Positions 1-6,909 of a stretch of DNA of 11,832 bases are shown piece by piece; position 1 is the stretch's first letter, and every line of letters begins with the position of its first letter. This stretch comes from Bacteroidales bacterium (GTDB lineage Bacteria > Bacteroidota > Bacteroidia > Bacteroidales > WCHB1-69): NCBI GenBank assembly GCA_031266895.1, contig JAISAD010000054.1, positions 1-11,832 on the forward strand. The letters run 5' to 3'. The notes under the pieces were generated by a model. That model searched no databases, had not been told where the DNA came from, and was given only the letters and a program-made list of their open reading frames with translations. The translations under genes were made by a program, and so were the position numbers.

Positions 1-631
1 GGCTCTGGCTAAAGCTTACTATAATGCTTTCCATGCACTTGCACAGGAACTGGACAATCAAAAAAGCGATCTGCTGGCACAAGTGCTTCGTATCCCTGAT
101 ATTATCGGCGCTTCCAAAGAAGAATTAGACGAAACTACGTGGATTGCACTGCAGGAGGGCTTATTAGACTGCTGCCAAAAAATGAATGCCTTTCGGCTGT
201 CGGAAGGGCTACATTTGGCTGCCGATTTTGAACAGCGCACCCGCCTTATCCGTGCTATGGTTGATCAAATTACGCCTTTCGAGGAGGCGCGTATTGAAAC
301 CATTCGCGAACGTTTCGCCAAACTGTTGGAACAATACTCTGATACCATGCAATATGATGCCTGTCGCCTGGAACAGGAATTGCTCTTTTATATTGAAAAA
401 TTTGATATTACCGAAGAAAAAGTGCGCCTCTGTAAGCATTGTCAGTACTTTTTGGATACGATGAGTGAACCTCAATCGCAGGGGAAAAAATTAGGTTTTA
501 TTGTTCAAGAGTTTGGCAGAGAGGTAAATACTATAGGTTCTAAAGCCAACGATTTTAACATCCAGCAATTGGTTGTTCGCATGAAAGATGAAATTGAAAA
601 GATGAAAGAGCAACTGGCAAATGTACTGTAA
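1..631 (+). CDS. yicC: YicC-family endoribonuclease, 3' part (partial at left edge)
   Basis: The reading frame is open from the left edge (first complete codon at base 2) to TAA at 629-631, giving the last 209 residues. YicC/YloC proteins are about 290 residues, so roughly the first 80 are missing. The C-terminal DUF1732 signature is clear: an E-F-G-R-E-V-N-T-I-G-S-K-A-N-D run followed by an amphipathic helix ending V-V-R-M-K-D-E-I-E-K-M-K-E-Q. The middle is acidic and helical, as expected. E. coli YicC has been described as an endoribonuclease acting on small RNA; the same activity here is inferred from family membership. A GTG at 83 lies in this frame, but it is internal and not a start, because similarity to the family continues upstream of it. 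In many Bacteroidota yicC is followed by gmk and nadD; here the next gene is der, 48 nt on. Confidence 0.9.
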   Translation, partial: ALAKAYYNAFHALAQELDNQKSDLLAQVLRIPDIIGASKEELDETTWIALQEGLLDCCQKMNAFRLSEGLHLAADFEQRTRLIRAMVDQITPFEEARIETIRERFAKLLEQYSDTMQYDACRLEQELLFYIEKFDITEEKVRLCKHCQYFLDTMSEPQSQGKKLGFIVQEFGREVNTIGSKANDFNIQQLVVRMKDEIEKMKEQLANVL

Positions 632-679
632 CGATAAACATAAGTAACTTTTTAACTTCTACCTTTTAAAATAGAAATT

Positions 680-1990
680 ATGACCAATATTCTCTCCTTA
701 GTGGGGCGCCCCAATGTGGGCAAATCAACACTGTTTAACAGATTAGTTCAAACCCGGGAAGCCATTGTGGACTCTGTGGCCGGAGTCACCCGCGACCGCA
801 ATTATGGCAAGTCGGATTGGGCTGGCTACGAATTTTCGGTCATTGATACCGGTGGCTATGTGGTTGGCTCGGAAGATATTTTTGAGACGGAAATCCGCAA
901 ACAGGCGGCGCTTGCCATCGAAGAGTCAGATGTAATTGTGCTTCTGGTCGATGGTCGTGAAGGACTAACTCCCTTAGACGAGGAGGTAGTGTTGTTGCTG
1001 CGCCGCTCTAAAAAGCCGTTTTATCTGGCTGTAAACAAGATAGACAGTCCATCAAACTACTATGACCATACCGAATTTTACGCATTGGGCTTAGAACAGA
1101 TTTTTCCCATTTCGGCCACATCGGGCAGTGGTACCGGTGAACTGCTTGATGAGGTAGTAAAACATTTTAAACAGAAGGAAGAAGATGATACATTAGAAAA
1201 TTTGCCCAGAATAGCCATTGTAGGAAAACCCAATGTAGGCAAATCATCTCTTATTAACACTTTTTTGGGTTATGAACGCCACATTGTAACTCCCATTGCC
1301 GGCACTACCCGCGACTCTATTTTTACCCGCTACACCGGTTTTGGGTTCGATTTTTACCTGATAGATACAGCCGGGCTGCGCAAAAAGAAAAAAGTAGAAG
1401 ATAATTTGGAATTTTACTCGGTAATGCGCACAGTGCGCGCAATCGAAAAATGCGATATCTGTATCGTAATGTGCGATGCATCAGAGGGTTTTGATGCGCA
1501 AGACCTTAATATTTTCAGTCTGGCAGCACGTAATCACAAAGGCGTTGTACTGGTAATGAACAAATGGGATTTGGTAGAAAAAGATACCAAAACACATAAA
1601 GAGTATGAGGAACTGATACAAAACCGCATTGCGCCGTTTAGCGACGTCCCCATTGTCTTTACTTCAGTACAAAATAAACAGCGCATACATAAGGTATTGG
1701 AATGCACGATGCAGGTTTGGCAAAACAAGTCGCGCCGCATCTCCACCTCAGAACTTAATGAAGAACTGCTATCGCTGATTAGCCAGAATCCACCCCCGAT
1801 TAATAAAGATAAATTGGTGAAAATAAAGTATGTAACACAATTGCCGACCCCATTTCCAGCCTTTGCCTTTTTCTGCAATCTACCGCAATATGTGAAAGAC
1901 AACTACAAGCGCTATCTGGAAAATCAAATTCGTAAACGGTGGAATTTTGCAGGTGTTCCGATAGAAATCTACTTTAGAAAAAAATCTTGA
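680..1990 (+). CDS. der: Ribosome biogenesis GTPase Der (EngA)
   Basis: This 436-residue protein has the double-GTPase architecture unique to Der/EngA and matches the usual family length. GTPase domain 1 has the P-loop G-R-P-N-V-G-K-S at 9-16, the DTGG Walker B/G3 motif at 56-59 and NKID (G4) at 119-122. Domain 2 has its own P-loop G-K-P-N-V-G-K-S at 182-189, DTAG at 229-232 and NKWD at 294-297. A KH-like RNA-binding domain fills about 350-436. Der binds the 50S subunit and is needed for its late assembly; it is normally essential. ATG 680 begins right at the conserved first beta strand. There is no Shine-Dalgarno sequence, and the upstream bases are A/T-rich. A weak TAccTTTT element at 660-667 would leave a leader of only a few bases, so read-through from yicC is as likely. 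Confidence 0.97.
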   Translation: MTNILSLVGRPNVGKSTLFNRLVQTREAIVDSVAGVTRDRNYGKSDWAGYEFSVIDTGGYVVGSEDIFETEIRKQAALAIEESDVIVLLVDGREGLTPLDEEVVLLLRRSKKPFYLAVNKIDSPSNYYDHTEFYALGLEQIFPISATSGSGTGELLDEVVKHFKQKEEDDTLENLPRIAIVGKPNVGKSSLINTFLGYERHIVTPIAGTTRDSIFTRYTGFGFDFYLIDTAGLRKKKKVEDNLEFYSVMRTVRAIEKCDICIVMCDASEGFDAQDLNIFSLAARNHKGVVLVMNKWDLVEKDTKTHKEYEELIQNRIAPFSDVPIVFTSVQNKQRIHKVLECTMQVWQNKSRRISTSELNEELLSLISQNPPPINKDKLVKIKYVTQLPTPFPAFAFFCNLPQYVKDNYKRYLENQIRKRWNFAGVPIEIYFRKKS

Positions 1991-2063
1991 GAGACTGAAT
2001 TATGAAAGGAGATAAAATCTGCATAAAACGATTAAAGGAAACGATATACGGCATTAATCATAT

Positions 2064-2840
2064 ATGGCAGGAGTCAAGATAAAAATAAGACTGCTTGGCA
2101 CAGGCACTTCACAGGGCACTCCTGTAGTTGGCTGTCATTGTGCCGTGTGCCGGTCGCTTGACAGGCATGATAAGCGATTACGCGCTTCCGCTTTTATAGA
2201 GACGGAGCATTGCGCTATTTTGATTGACTCTGGTCCTGATTTACGCCAACAGCTGCTTGATAATCAAATTACTAAGGTAGATACCATTTTGCTTACACAC
2301 GAACATAAAGACCATTTGGGTGGCATGGACGATATTCGTCCCCTTAATTTTATGGCACACAAGCCAATGGATATATACGGGCTGGGGCGCGTGCTTAATG
2401 TGGTAAAAAAAGATTACGATTATGCTTTCAAAAGCGACCCTTATCCGGGTGCTCCCGAAATGCAACTTCATAAAGTAAGCGATGTCCCTTTTATGATTAA
2501 GGATATTGAAATTATACCTGTCAGGGTAAAACATTTTTCACTGCCTATTTTGGGCTACCGCATTGGAAATATAGCTTATATTACCGATGCCAGCTTTATT
2601 GCCGAAAAAGAATTGTCTAAATTAAATGGATTAAAAGTGTTGATAATTAATGCTTTACGAATAAAAGAACACTATTCTCACTTTAACCTTGCCCAAGCAT
2701 TGTCTATAATAGAAAAACTTAAACCGGAACGAGCCTTCCTTACCCATATCAGCCATAACATGGGTTGCCATGCTGACATTAATTCCACCCTGCCGAAAGG
2801 AGTGATGCTGGGATTTGACGGCATAGTTATTGAGACTTAA
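2064..2840 (+). CDS. MBL-fold metallo-hydrolase, PhnP-like
   Basis: A 258-residue metallo-beta-lactamase-fold hydrolase. The dinuclear metal motif H-x-H-x-D-H is at 79-84 (H79, H81, D83, H84). Further likely ligands are H157 (in V-K-H), D175 (in I-T-D-A) and H228/H231 near the C-terminus. The N-terminus carries C24-x-C26-x-x-C29, matching the three-cysteine structural zinc site of PhnP, the cyclic phosphodiesterase of the phosphonate pathway; the fourth ligand there is a C-terminal His, which H228 or H231 could supply. No other phosphonate gene is nearby, so phosphodiesterase activity is a family inference and the substrate is unknown. ATG 2064 is the first start after an in-frame TAA at 2055-2057. 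The gene lies 73 nt after der with no recognisable promoter between, so co-transcription with der is likely. Confidence 0.9.
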   Translation: MAGVKIKIRLLGTGTSQGTPVVGCHCAVCRSLDRHDKRLRASAFIETEHCAILIDSGPDLRQQLLDNQITKVDTILLTHEHKDHLGGMDDIRPLNFMAHKPMDIYGLGRVLNVVKKDYDYAFKSDPYPGAPEMQLHKVSDVPFMIKDIEIIPVRVKHFSLPILGYRIGNIAYITDASFIAEKELSKLNGLKVLIINALRIKEHYSHFNLAQALSIIEKLKPERAFLTHISHNMGCHADINSTLPKGVMLGFDGIVIET

Positions 2841-2856
2841 TTAAAAAAAATTACCG

Positions 2857-2864
2857 TATATTTG
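2857..2864 (+). promoter_or_regulatory. Bacteroidota-type -7 element before elbB
   Basis: TATATTTG is an exact match to the Bacteroidota primary-sigma -7 consensus TAnnTTTG and is followed directly by CACTTTCAATAAAA. It lies 16 nt after the upstream stop codon and 69 nt before the elbB ATG, implying a leader of about 65 nt. No clean TTG/TTTG -33 element is seen at the standard spacing; the nearest TTG (2830-2832) is several bases too far upstream. The element shares the string TTTGCACTTT with the promoters at 4143 and 6852. Confidence 0.7.
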
Positions 2865-2933
2865 CACTTTCAATAAAACTAAATGGAGAAATGAATTTTT
2901 ATTATTACATAAACAACTAAAAAACAAGTTATT

Positions 2934-3581
2934 ATGAAAAGATTTGCTGTTATTTTATGTGGATGCGGAGCATCTGATGGCTCCGAAATTCATGAAGCGG
3001 TGATGACACTTTTGGCTATTGATCGGCACAAATGCCACTATTCAGTGTTTGCGCCTGACGAAAATCAATATCATGTGATGAATATGTTCACAAAAGAAGA
3101 GATGCCGGAAACGCGCAATATGCTGGTGGAAGCTGCCCGTATTGCGCGAGGTAATGTATTGTCTCTTTCTGAATTGGATATAAGCCAGTTCGATGCATTG
3201 ATTTTGCCTGGCGGTTTTGGTGCTGCAAAAAATCTCTGTACCTATGCTTTCGACGGGGCAAATGCTACCGTATATCCGCCGATAGCCAAAATTGTGAAGG
3301 CTGCCCATCAAAAGCAACTGCCCATTGGCGCACTCTGTATTGCTCCTGTAATATTGGCTAAAGTGTTGGGAAAAATCACTATAACTGTAGGAAATGACCC
3401 TGATACTATAGCTAATGTGGAACAAATGGGCGCTACCCATGTGAATACTCAGGAGGGGGAAGTGATTGCTGATAAGGCAAATCGAATTTTTACTACACCG
3501 TGCTATATGCTACCGGCTACTGTTGCTGATATTGCCGACAGTGCCGATAATTTAATTCGTACTATACTTGAAAACTTATAA
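2934..3581 (+). CDS. elbB: Isoprenoid biosynthesis glyoxalase ElbB (DJ-1/PfpI family)
   Basis: This 215-residue protein aligns by eye with E. coli ElbB (217 aa) over its whole length. It has the N-terminal V-I-L-C-G-C-G strand, the G-S-E-I-H-E-A-V motif (E18), E-T-R-N-x-L-x-E-A-A-R-I at about 59-70, the L-P-G-G-F-G-A-A-K-N-L nucleophile-elbow neighbourhood at about 91-101, and the catalytic cysteine C135 in A-L-C-I-A-P. ElbB was named for enhancing lycopene yield when overexpressed; glyoxalase III-like activity on methylglyoxal or glyoxal has been attributed to the family. Its true substrate is uncertain. It is cytoplasmic. ATG 2934 follows an A-rich stretch without a Shine-Dalgarno sequence. 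Its last 14 nt overlap the following shikimate kinase frame, so the two are probably co-transcribed from the promoter at 2857. Confidence 0.93.
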   Translation: MKRFAVILCGCGASDGSEIHEAVMTLLAIDRHKCHYSVFAPDENQYHVMNMFTKEEMPETRNMLVEAARIARGNVLSLSELDISQFDALILPGGFGAAKNLCTYAFDGANATVYPPIAKIVKAAHQKQLPIGALCIAPVILAKVLGKITITVGNDPDTIANVEQMGATHVNTQEGEVIADKANRIFTTPCYMLPATVADIADSADNLIRTILENL

Positions 3582-4122
3582 ATATTTTCAACGAATTTTT
3601 TTGATAGGTTTTTCAGGTTCCGGAAAAACCTCAATTGGTCAAAAATTAGCTGCCGCATTGGACTATGCCTTTATTGATACCGATACTCTTTTTGAAGCGT
3701 TACAGGGTTGTACTTTAGGAGAATTTTTTGAACAATATGGAGAAGCAATATTCCGAAAAAAGGAGTACGAAATCTTAAAAAGCACTCTATTGACCGAAAG
3801 TGTGGTGATTGCTACCGGTGGTGGCACCCCATGCTATGCTGACTCTTTATCGCTAATGCTGAATAGCGGACACGTGCTTTACCTTAAAGCTACCCCTAAA
3901 ATGCTTTATGATCGATTAGCTAACGCACGAAATGTTCGTCCGCTTATCTCCGACAAGTCAGGGTTGGAACTGCTCGAATATATTTACGATGTACTGCAAG
4001 AGAGAGAACCCTTATACAACCAAGCCCACTCCACTATAGATGCTTCAAATCTTAAATCGTCAAAGGCAATAGAATATTTATCGCGATGGCTGGTTAAAAA
4101 AGGAAAATGGTGGACAATTTAA
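3568..4122 (+). CDS. aroK: Shikimate kinase
   Basis: Shikimate kinase phosphorylates shikimate at the 3-hydroxyl using ATP, the fifth step of the pathway to chorismate and the aromatic amino acids. All family motifs are present: P-loop G-F-S-G-S-G-K-T at 14-21, the shikimate-binding D-T-D at 37-39, F-R (R63), the G-G-G motif at 84-86, the lid arginine R124 in N-V-R-P, and R146 in E-R-E-P-L-Y. At 184 residues it is slightly longer than the usual 170 or so. No in-frame ATG precedes the P-loop. TTG 3568 gives a sensible short N-terminus before the first strand; the only other candidate, TTG 3601, would cut into that strand. The TTG start overlaps the elbB 3' end by 14 nt in another frame, suggesting translational coupling. 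The exact start is less certain than the function. Confidence 0.93.
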   Translation: MKTYKYFQRIFLIGFSGSGKTSIGQKLAAALDYAFIDTDTLFEALQGCTLGEFFEQYGEAIFRKKEYEILKSTLLTESVVIATGGGTPCYADSLSLMLNSGHVLYLKATPKMLYDRLANARNVRPLISDKSGLELLEYIYDVLQEREPLYNQAHSTIDASNLKSSKAIEYLSRWLVKKGKWWTI

Positions 4123-4142
4123 AATATTATCCTTATTTTTAG

Positions 4143-4150
4143 TATTTTTG
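4143..4150 (+). promoter_or_regulatory. Bacteroidota-type -7 element before gldF
   Basis: TATTTTTG matches TAnnTTTG exactly and is followed by CACTTTAAAAATTTT. It sits 20 nt downstream of the shikimate kinase stop and 18 nt upstream of ATG 4169, implying a leader of only about 12-15 nt. No clear -33 element is found. The final TTG of the element (4148-4150) happens to be in frame with gldF and can be mistaken for a start codon. Confidence 0.65.
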
Positions 4151-4168
4151 CACTTTAAAAATTTTGTT

Positions 4169-4900
4169 ATGCTCAGTTTATATCTAAAAGAGATTAAATC
4201 TTACTTGAGTTCTGCGCTTGGGTATATTTTTATTGGGGTTTTCCTTGTCGTTACCGGTCTCTTTATTTGGGTTTTTCCTAATATTAATAATGTTTTCTTT
4301 TCCGGATTAGCCGATCTGCAAGGGTTGTTCAATATTTCCAAATTTCTCTTTCTTTTTCTGGTGCCTGCTATCACTATGCGTACTTTTGCCGAAGAACGCC
4401 GTCAAGGCACTATGGAATTATTACTTACCAAACCTCTTAGCGATACCCAAATCATCCTTGCCAAATTCCTCTCGTGCCTCACACTGCTCATTATTTCTCT
4501 TTTGCCAACCTTGTTTTATATCCTTTCCGTCTATAATCTTGGTAATCCTATAGGAAATATTGATATGGGGAGTACTTGGGGTTCCTATTTAGGCTTGGTG
4601 CTTCTGGGTTCAACATTTATCGCTATAGGCATTTTCGCTTCAGGCATCACCAGCAACCAGATTATCGCCTTTATTTTGGCGGCTCCTCTTTGCTTTATCC
4701 TCTATTTTGGCTTCGATTTCATTTACTCTTTTGATGCGCTTGGGTCATTCGGCTACTTTGTCAAAACCATTGGTATTGACCACCACTATACCGCTATCAG
4801 CCGCGGCGTGATTGATAGCCGCGACATCATCTATTTTCTAAGTATTATCTTTATTTTTCTTTTTGGCATACGCATCGTATTAGTTAGTAGAAAATGGTGA
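4169..4900 (+). CDS. gldF: Gliding-motility-associated ABC transporter permease GldF
   Basis: From ATG 4169 this is a 243-residue integral membrane protein with about six hydrophobic segments (roughly 18-36, 57-71, 99-121, 139-163, 166-190 and 218-238). The cytoplasmic coupling stretch M-R-T-F-A-E-E-R-R-Q-G-T-M-E-L-L-L-T is typical of ABC-2 permeases, and N-I-D-M-G-S-T and the I-S-R-G-V-I-D-S-R-D-I-I-Y-F stretch are characteristic of GldF. In Flavobacterium johnsoniae GldF works with GldG and the ATPase GldA, and loss abolishes gliding; many non-gliding Bacteroidota also carry the pair, so the cargo is unknown. The frame is open upstream to a TTG at 4148, but that codon lies inside the promoter -7 element and adds seven atypical residues. 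ATG 4169 gives the conserved N-terminus M-L-S-L-Y-L-K-E. gldG follows after 34 nt. Confidence 0.93.
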   Translation: MLSLYLKEIKSYLSSALGYIFIGVFLVVTGLFIWVFPNINNVFFSGLADLQGLFNISKFLFLFLVPAITMRTFAEERRQGTMELLLTKPLSDTQIILAKFLSCLTLLIISLLPTLFYILSVYNLGNPIGNIDMGSTWGSYLGLVLLGSTFIAIGIFASGITSNQIIAFILAAPLCFILYFGFDFIYSFDALGSFGYFVKTIGIDHHYTAISRGVIDSRDIIYFLSIIFIFLFGIRIVLVSRKW

Positions 4901-4934
4901 TTTACAATAAAATACAATTTTAAATCTTGTAATA

Positions 4935-6716
4935 ATGATTTCTAAGGAAAAACAGACTGTTCTCAATAATAGCCGCCGATTTAAAAAAGCTGCGATTATC
5001 GGTTTTGTGACCGCTTTTGTGATATTGATTGCCGCAAATCTTCTATCGGCCTACCTTTTTATACGTATTGACCTTACAAATGATAAACGTCATTCCATCT
5101 CAAAAGAGACTATAAAAATATTAAAAGAACTGGATGATAAAATTTACATCAAGGTTTATCTAAAAGGATCGGGATTACCTGCCGATTATCAGCTGTTTGC
5201 TGAAGAAACGCGTGCAATGTTGCAGGAAATTCGCTCTTACTCAAAAAACATTTACTTTGAATTTATTGATCCTGTAGCGGGCAAAGGTAAAGAGGAGATC
5301 AGGAGTGTTTATAACGAATTTATTAAAAAAGGACTGAGGCCTCAACCCATTACACGTGAGGATGAAACAGGAATTTCAACTCGCTATGTGCTGCCCGGAG
5401 CCATCATTACTTATAAAAACAGTGAATATCCCGTGGTGTTGATGGTTTCTGACCCATCCCATAGCGACTGGCTACAGTACTCTATTCAGGAGCTGGAGTA
5501 CAATTTAGTCGCCACTATCCGAAAACTGGTGCACCCTGTTAAGCCTAAAGTAGCCTTTTTGAATGGTCATGGCGAACTTAATTTTCTGAATACTTCGTGG
5601 ATGGCCTGGCAACTGCAACGCTTTTATAACGTGGAGTTTATAGAATTAAAGGGCAAGGTAAATACATTGAAAGAAATTGAATTGGCCGATAGTTCACAAA
5701 ACGAAATTAAAATCAGAGGAAATAAATATGATGTGCTTATTGTAGCGCAACCCACACTACCCTTTAACAGTGTGGATAATTACATTATAGACCAACATAT
5801 TATGTATGGTGGCAAGGTGCTGTGGCTGATTGACGCTTCTACCGCCTCTATAGACAGTTTACAAAACTCCCCCGAACAGTTTGCCGTGTTGCGCAACCTG
5901 AATCTCAACAACCTGTTTTTCAGATATGGCGTGCGTTTTAATGCCAATATTGTGCAGGATCTAAGCTGTCAGTCCATTCCACTTGGCATGGGGGAAATTG
6001 CCGGCAAGACACAGTATAAATTTTTTGCTTTTCCTTATGCACTTGACATTGTAAATTTCAGCACGCATACTATTGTGAGAAAAATGAAAGAGATAAAATC
6101 GGAATTTGCCGGTACCATAGATTTTGTAGGCAATGATGAAAATTTGCAAAAAACCGTGCTGATGACCACTTCCGAGCACACCAAATTGGTGTCTGTGCCG
6201 GCCATTGTTACGCTGAATGTAGCACGTGCCAAGCCTAATATTGAGGAGTTTGCTTTTAAAAATCAACCGGTGGCAGTATTAGTAGAGGGCACATTTAAGT
6301 CGGCATTTGACAAGTTGCTCCCCGCCACTTTCGATACGATAAAGCAGTTTGGTTTTAAGGCCGAAAGTCCCCTTACCCGTCAAATTTTTATTGCCGACGG
6401 TGACATTATTCGCAATTACGTTGACCCCAAAAGCAATCAGCCCATGCCTGCAGGATTCGACTTTTACAGCGGCAAATCGTACGATAACAGCGACCTGATT
6501 ATGAATTGTGTCAACTACCTTTGTTCGGATAACGACCTGTTACAAATCAGATCTAAAATATTCAAAATCGGTTCATTAGACAAGACAAAGATTTTGAAAC
6601 AGCAAACTTTTTATGCTGTATTTAATATTGTAGCGCCATTGTTGCTGATTTTAATAGCAGCCGGAGTATTAATTATTTGGCGAAATATACGGTATGGCCG
6701 GCGGCGAATAGCCTGA
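4935..6716 (+). CDS. gldG: Gliding-motility-associated ABC transporter subunit GldG
   Basis: This 593-residue protein has the GldG layout. A short basic N-terminus is followed by a membrane anchor at about 19-43. The F-I-R-I-D-L-T-N-D-K-R-H-S-I-S motif that marks the start of the periplasmic domain comes next, then a large extracytoplasmic region of the ABC-type uncharacterised transport domain. A second membrane segment lies at about 563-584, followed by a basic tail (R-Y-G-R-R-R). Recognisable stretches include I-Y-I-K-V-Y-L at about 70-76, F-L-N-G-H-G-E-L at about 211-218 and the V-L-W-L-I-D-A strand near 295-301. It is usually annotated as the substrate-binding partner of GldF, though it does not resemble classical binding proteins. 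It sits downstream of gldF without an obvious promoter of its own, so both are likely made from the element at 4143. No gldA lies within the window; in Flavobacterium gldA is likewise encoded elsewhere. Confidence 0.93.
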   Translation: MISKEKQTVLNNSRRFKKAAIIGFVTAFVILIAANLLSAYLFIRIDLTNDKRHSISKETIKILKELDDKIYIKVYLKGSGLPADYQLFAEETRAMLQEIRSYSKNIYFEFIDPVAGKGKEEIRSVYNEFIKKGLRPQPITREDETGISTRYVLPGAIITYKNSEYPVVLMVSDPSHSDWLQYSIQELEYNLVATIRKLVHPVKPKVAFLNGHGELNFLNTSWMAWQLQRFYNVEFIELKGKVNTLKEIELADSSQNEIKIRGNKYDVLIVAQPTLPFNSVDNYIIDQHIMYGGKVLWLIDASTASIDSLQNSPEQFAVLRNLNLNNLFFRYGVRFNANIVQDLSCQSIPLGMGEIAGKTQYKFFAFPYALDIVNFSTHTIVRKMKEIKSEFAGTIDFVGNDENLQKTVLMTTSEHTKLVSVPAIVTLNVARAKPNIEEFAFKNQPVAVLVEGTFKSAFDKLLPATFDTIKQFGFKAESPLTRQIFIADGDIIRNYVDPKSNQPMPAGFDFYSGKSYDNSDLIMNCVNYLCSDNDLLQIRSKIFKIGSLDKTKILKQQTFYAVFNIVAPLLLILIAAGVLIIWRNIRYGRRRIA

Positions 6717-6722
6717 ATTCGC
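6704..6722. other. Short stem-loop spanning the gldG stop codon
   Basis: GCGAAT (6704-6709) and ATTCGC (6717-6722) are perfect reverse complements around a 7-nt loop that contains the gldG TGA (6714-6716). The stem is only 6 bp and no T-run follows, so it is a poor intrinsic terminator. It may be chance, or may affect the 3' end of the gldFG mRNA. Confidence 0.25.
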
Positions 6723-6793
6723 TAATGACTTAGTCAATACTTAAAAAGCTAGCTACATTTACATTATGGATGGCATCAATACTGTTTGTCAAC

Positions 6794-6820
6794 CAACCTT
6801 TTTTTTCAAAAAAAAAGTTG
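6794..6820. repeat. AT-rich inverted repeat in the gldG-efflux intergenic region
   Basis: CAAC (6794-6797) and GTTG (6817-6820) flank eight T (6799-6806), one C and nine A (6808-6816). This allows about 11 base pairs with one bulged C and a 4-nt loop. It lies in the 193-nt gap between gldG and the efflux adaptor, 32 nt upstream of the efflux promoter element. It lacks a GC-rich stem followed by a T-run, so it is not a typical terminator. The T/A tracts could equally act as bent DNA or an upstream promoter element. No gene is supported in this gap. Confidence 0.35.
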
Positions 6821-6851
6821 CCTTTCACATTTACTGCATTTCATTTTTCGC

Positions 6852-6859
6852 TACTTTTG
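6852..6859 (+). promoter_or_regulatory. Bacteroidota-type -7 element before the efflux operon
   Basis: TACTTTTG matches TAnnTTTG and is followed by CACTTTCAACTTCG. It lies 50 nt before the adaptor ATG at 6910, implying a leader of roughly 45 nt. No good -33 element is seen at standard spacing. It is the only recognisable promoter for the adaptor-pump-outer-membrane-factor operon, and no regulator binding site is recognised. Confidence 0.65.
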
Positions 6860-6909
6860 CACTTTCAACTTCGCAGACTGGTCAATATTGGATAAGATAA
6901 TATATAAAC

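Noticed and set aside
660..667. Possible promoter element TAccTTTT before der
   Set aside because: It lacks the final G of TAnnTTTG and the following CACTTT seen at the three good sites, and it would leave only a few bases of leader before ATG 680.
1534..1902. 122-codon open frame on the - strand inside der
   Set aside because: It is the antisense of a strongly conserved der coding region and its translation has no recognisable domain.
2003..2083. 26-codon frame between der and the MBL hydrolase, with an AAAGGAG just inside its start
   Set aside because: The AAAGGAG lies downstream of its ATG, the frame overlaps the hydrolase start in another phase, and the peptide has no recognisable features. 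The purine run is also too far from ATG 2064 to serve it as a ribosome binding site.
4123..4168. Intrinsic terminator after the shikimate kinase gene
   Set aside because: The gap is AT-rich with T-runs but has no GC-containing inverted repeat ahead of them; the T-runs are better explained by the gldF promoter.
6766..6900. 44-codon open frame on the + strand in the gldG-efflux gap
   Set aside because: It contains the T/A inverted repeat and the promoter -7 element, encodes a low-complexity F-F-F-K-K-K stretch and resembles no family I recognise. It is best explained as open by chance in AT-rich intergenic DNA.
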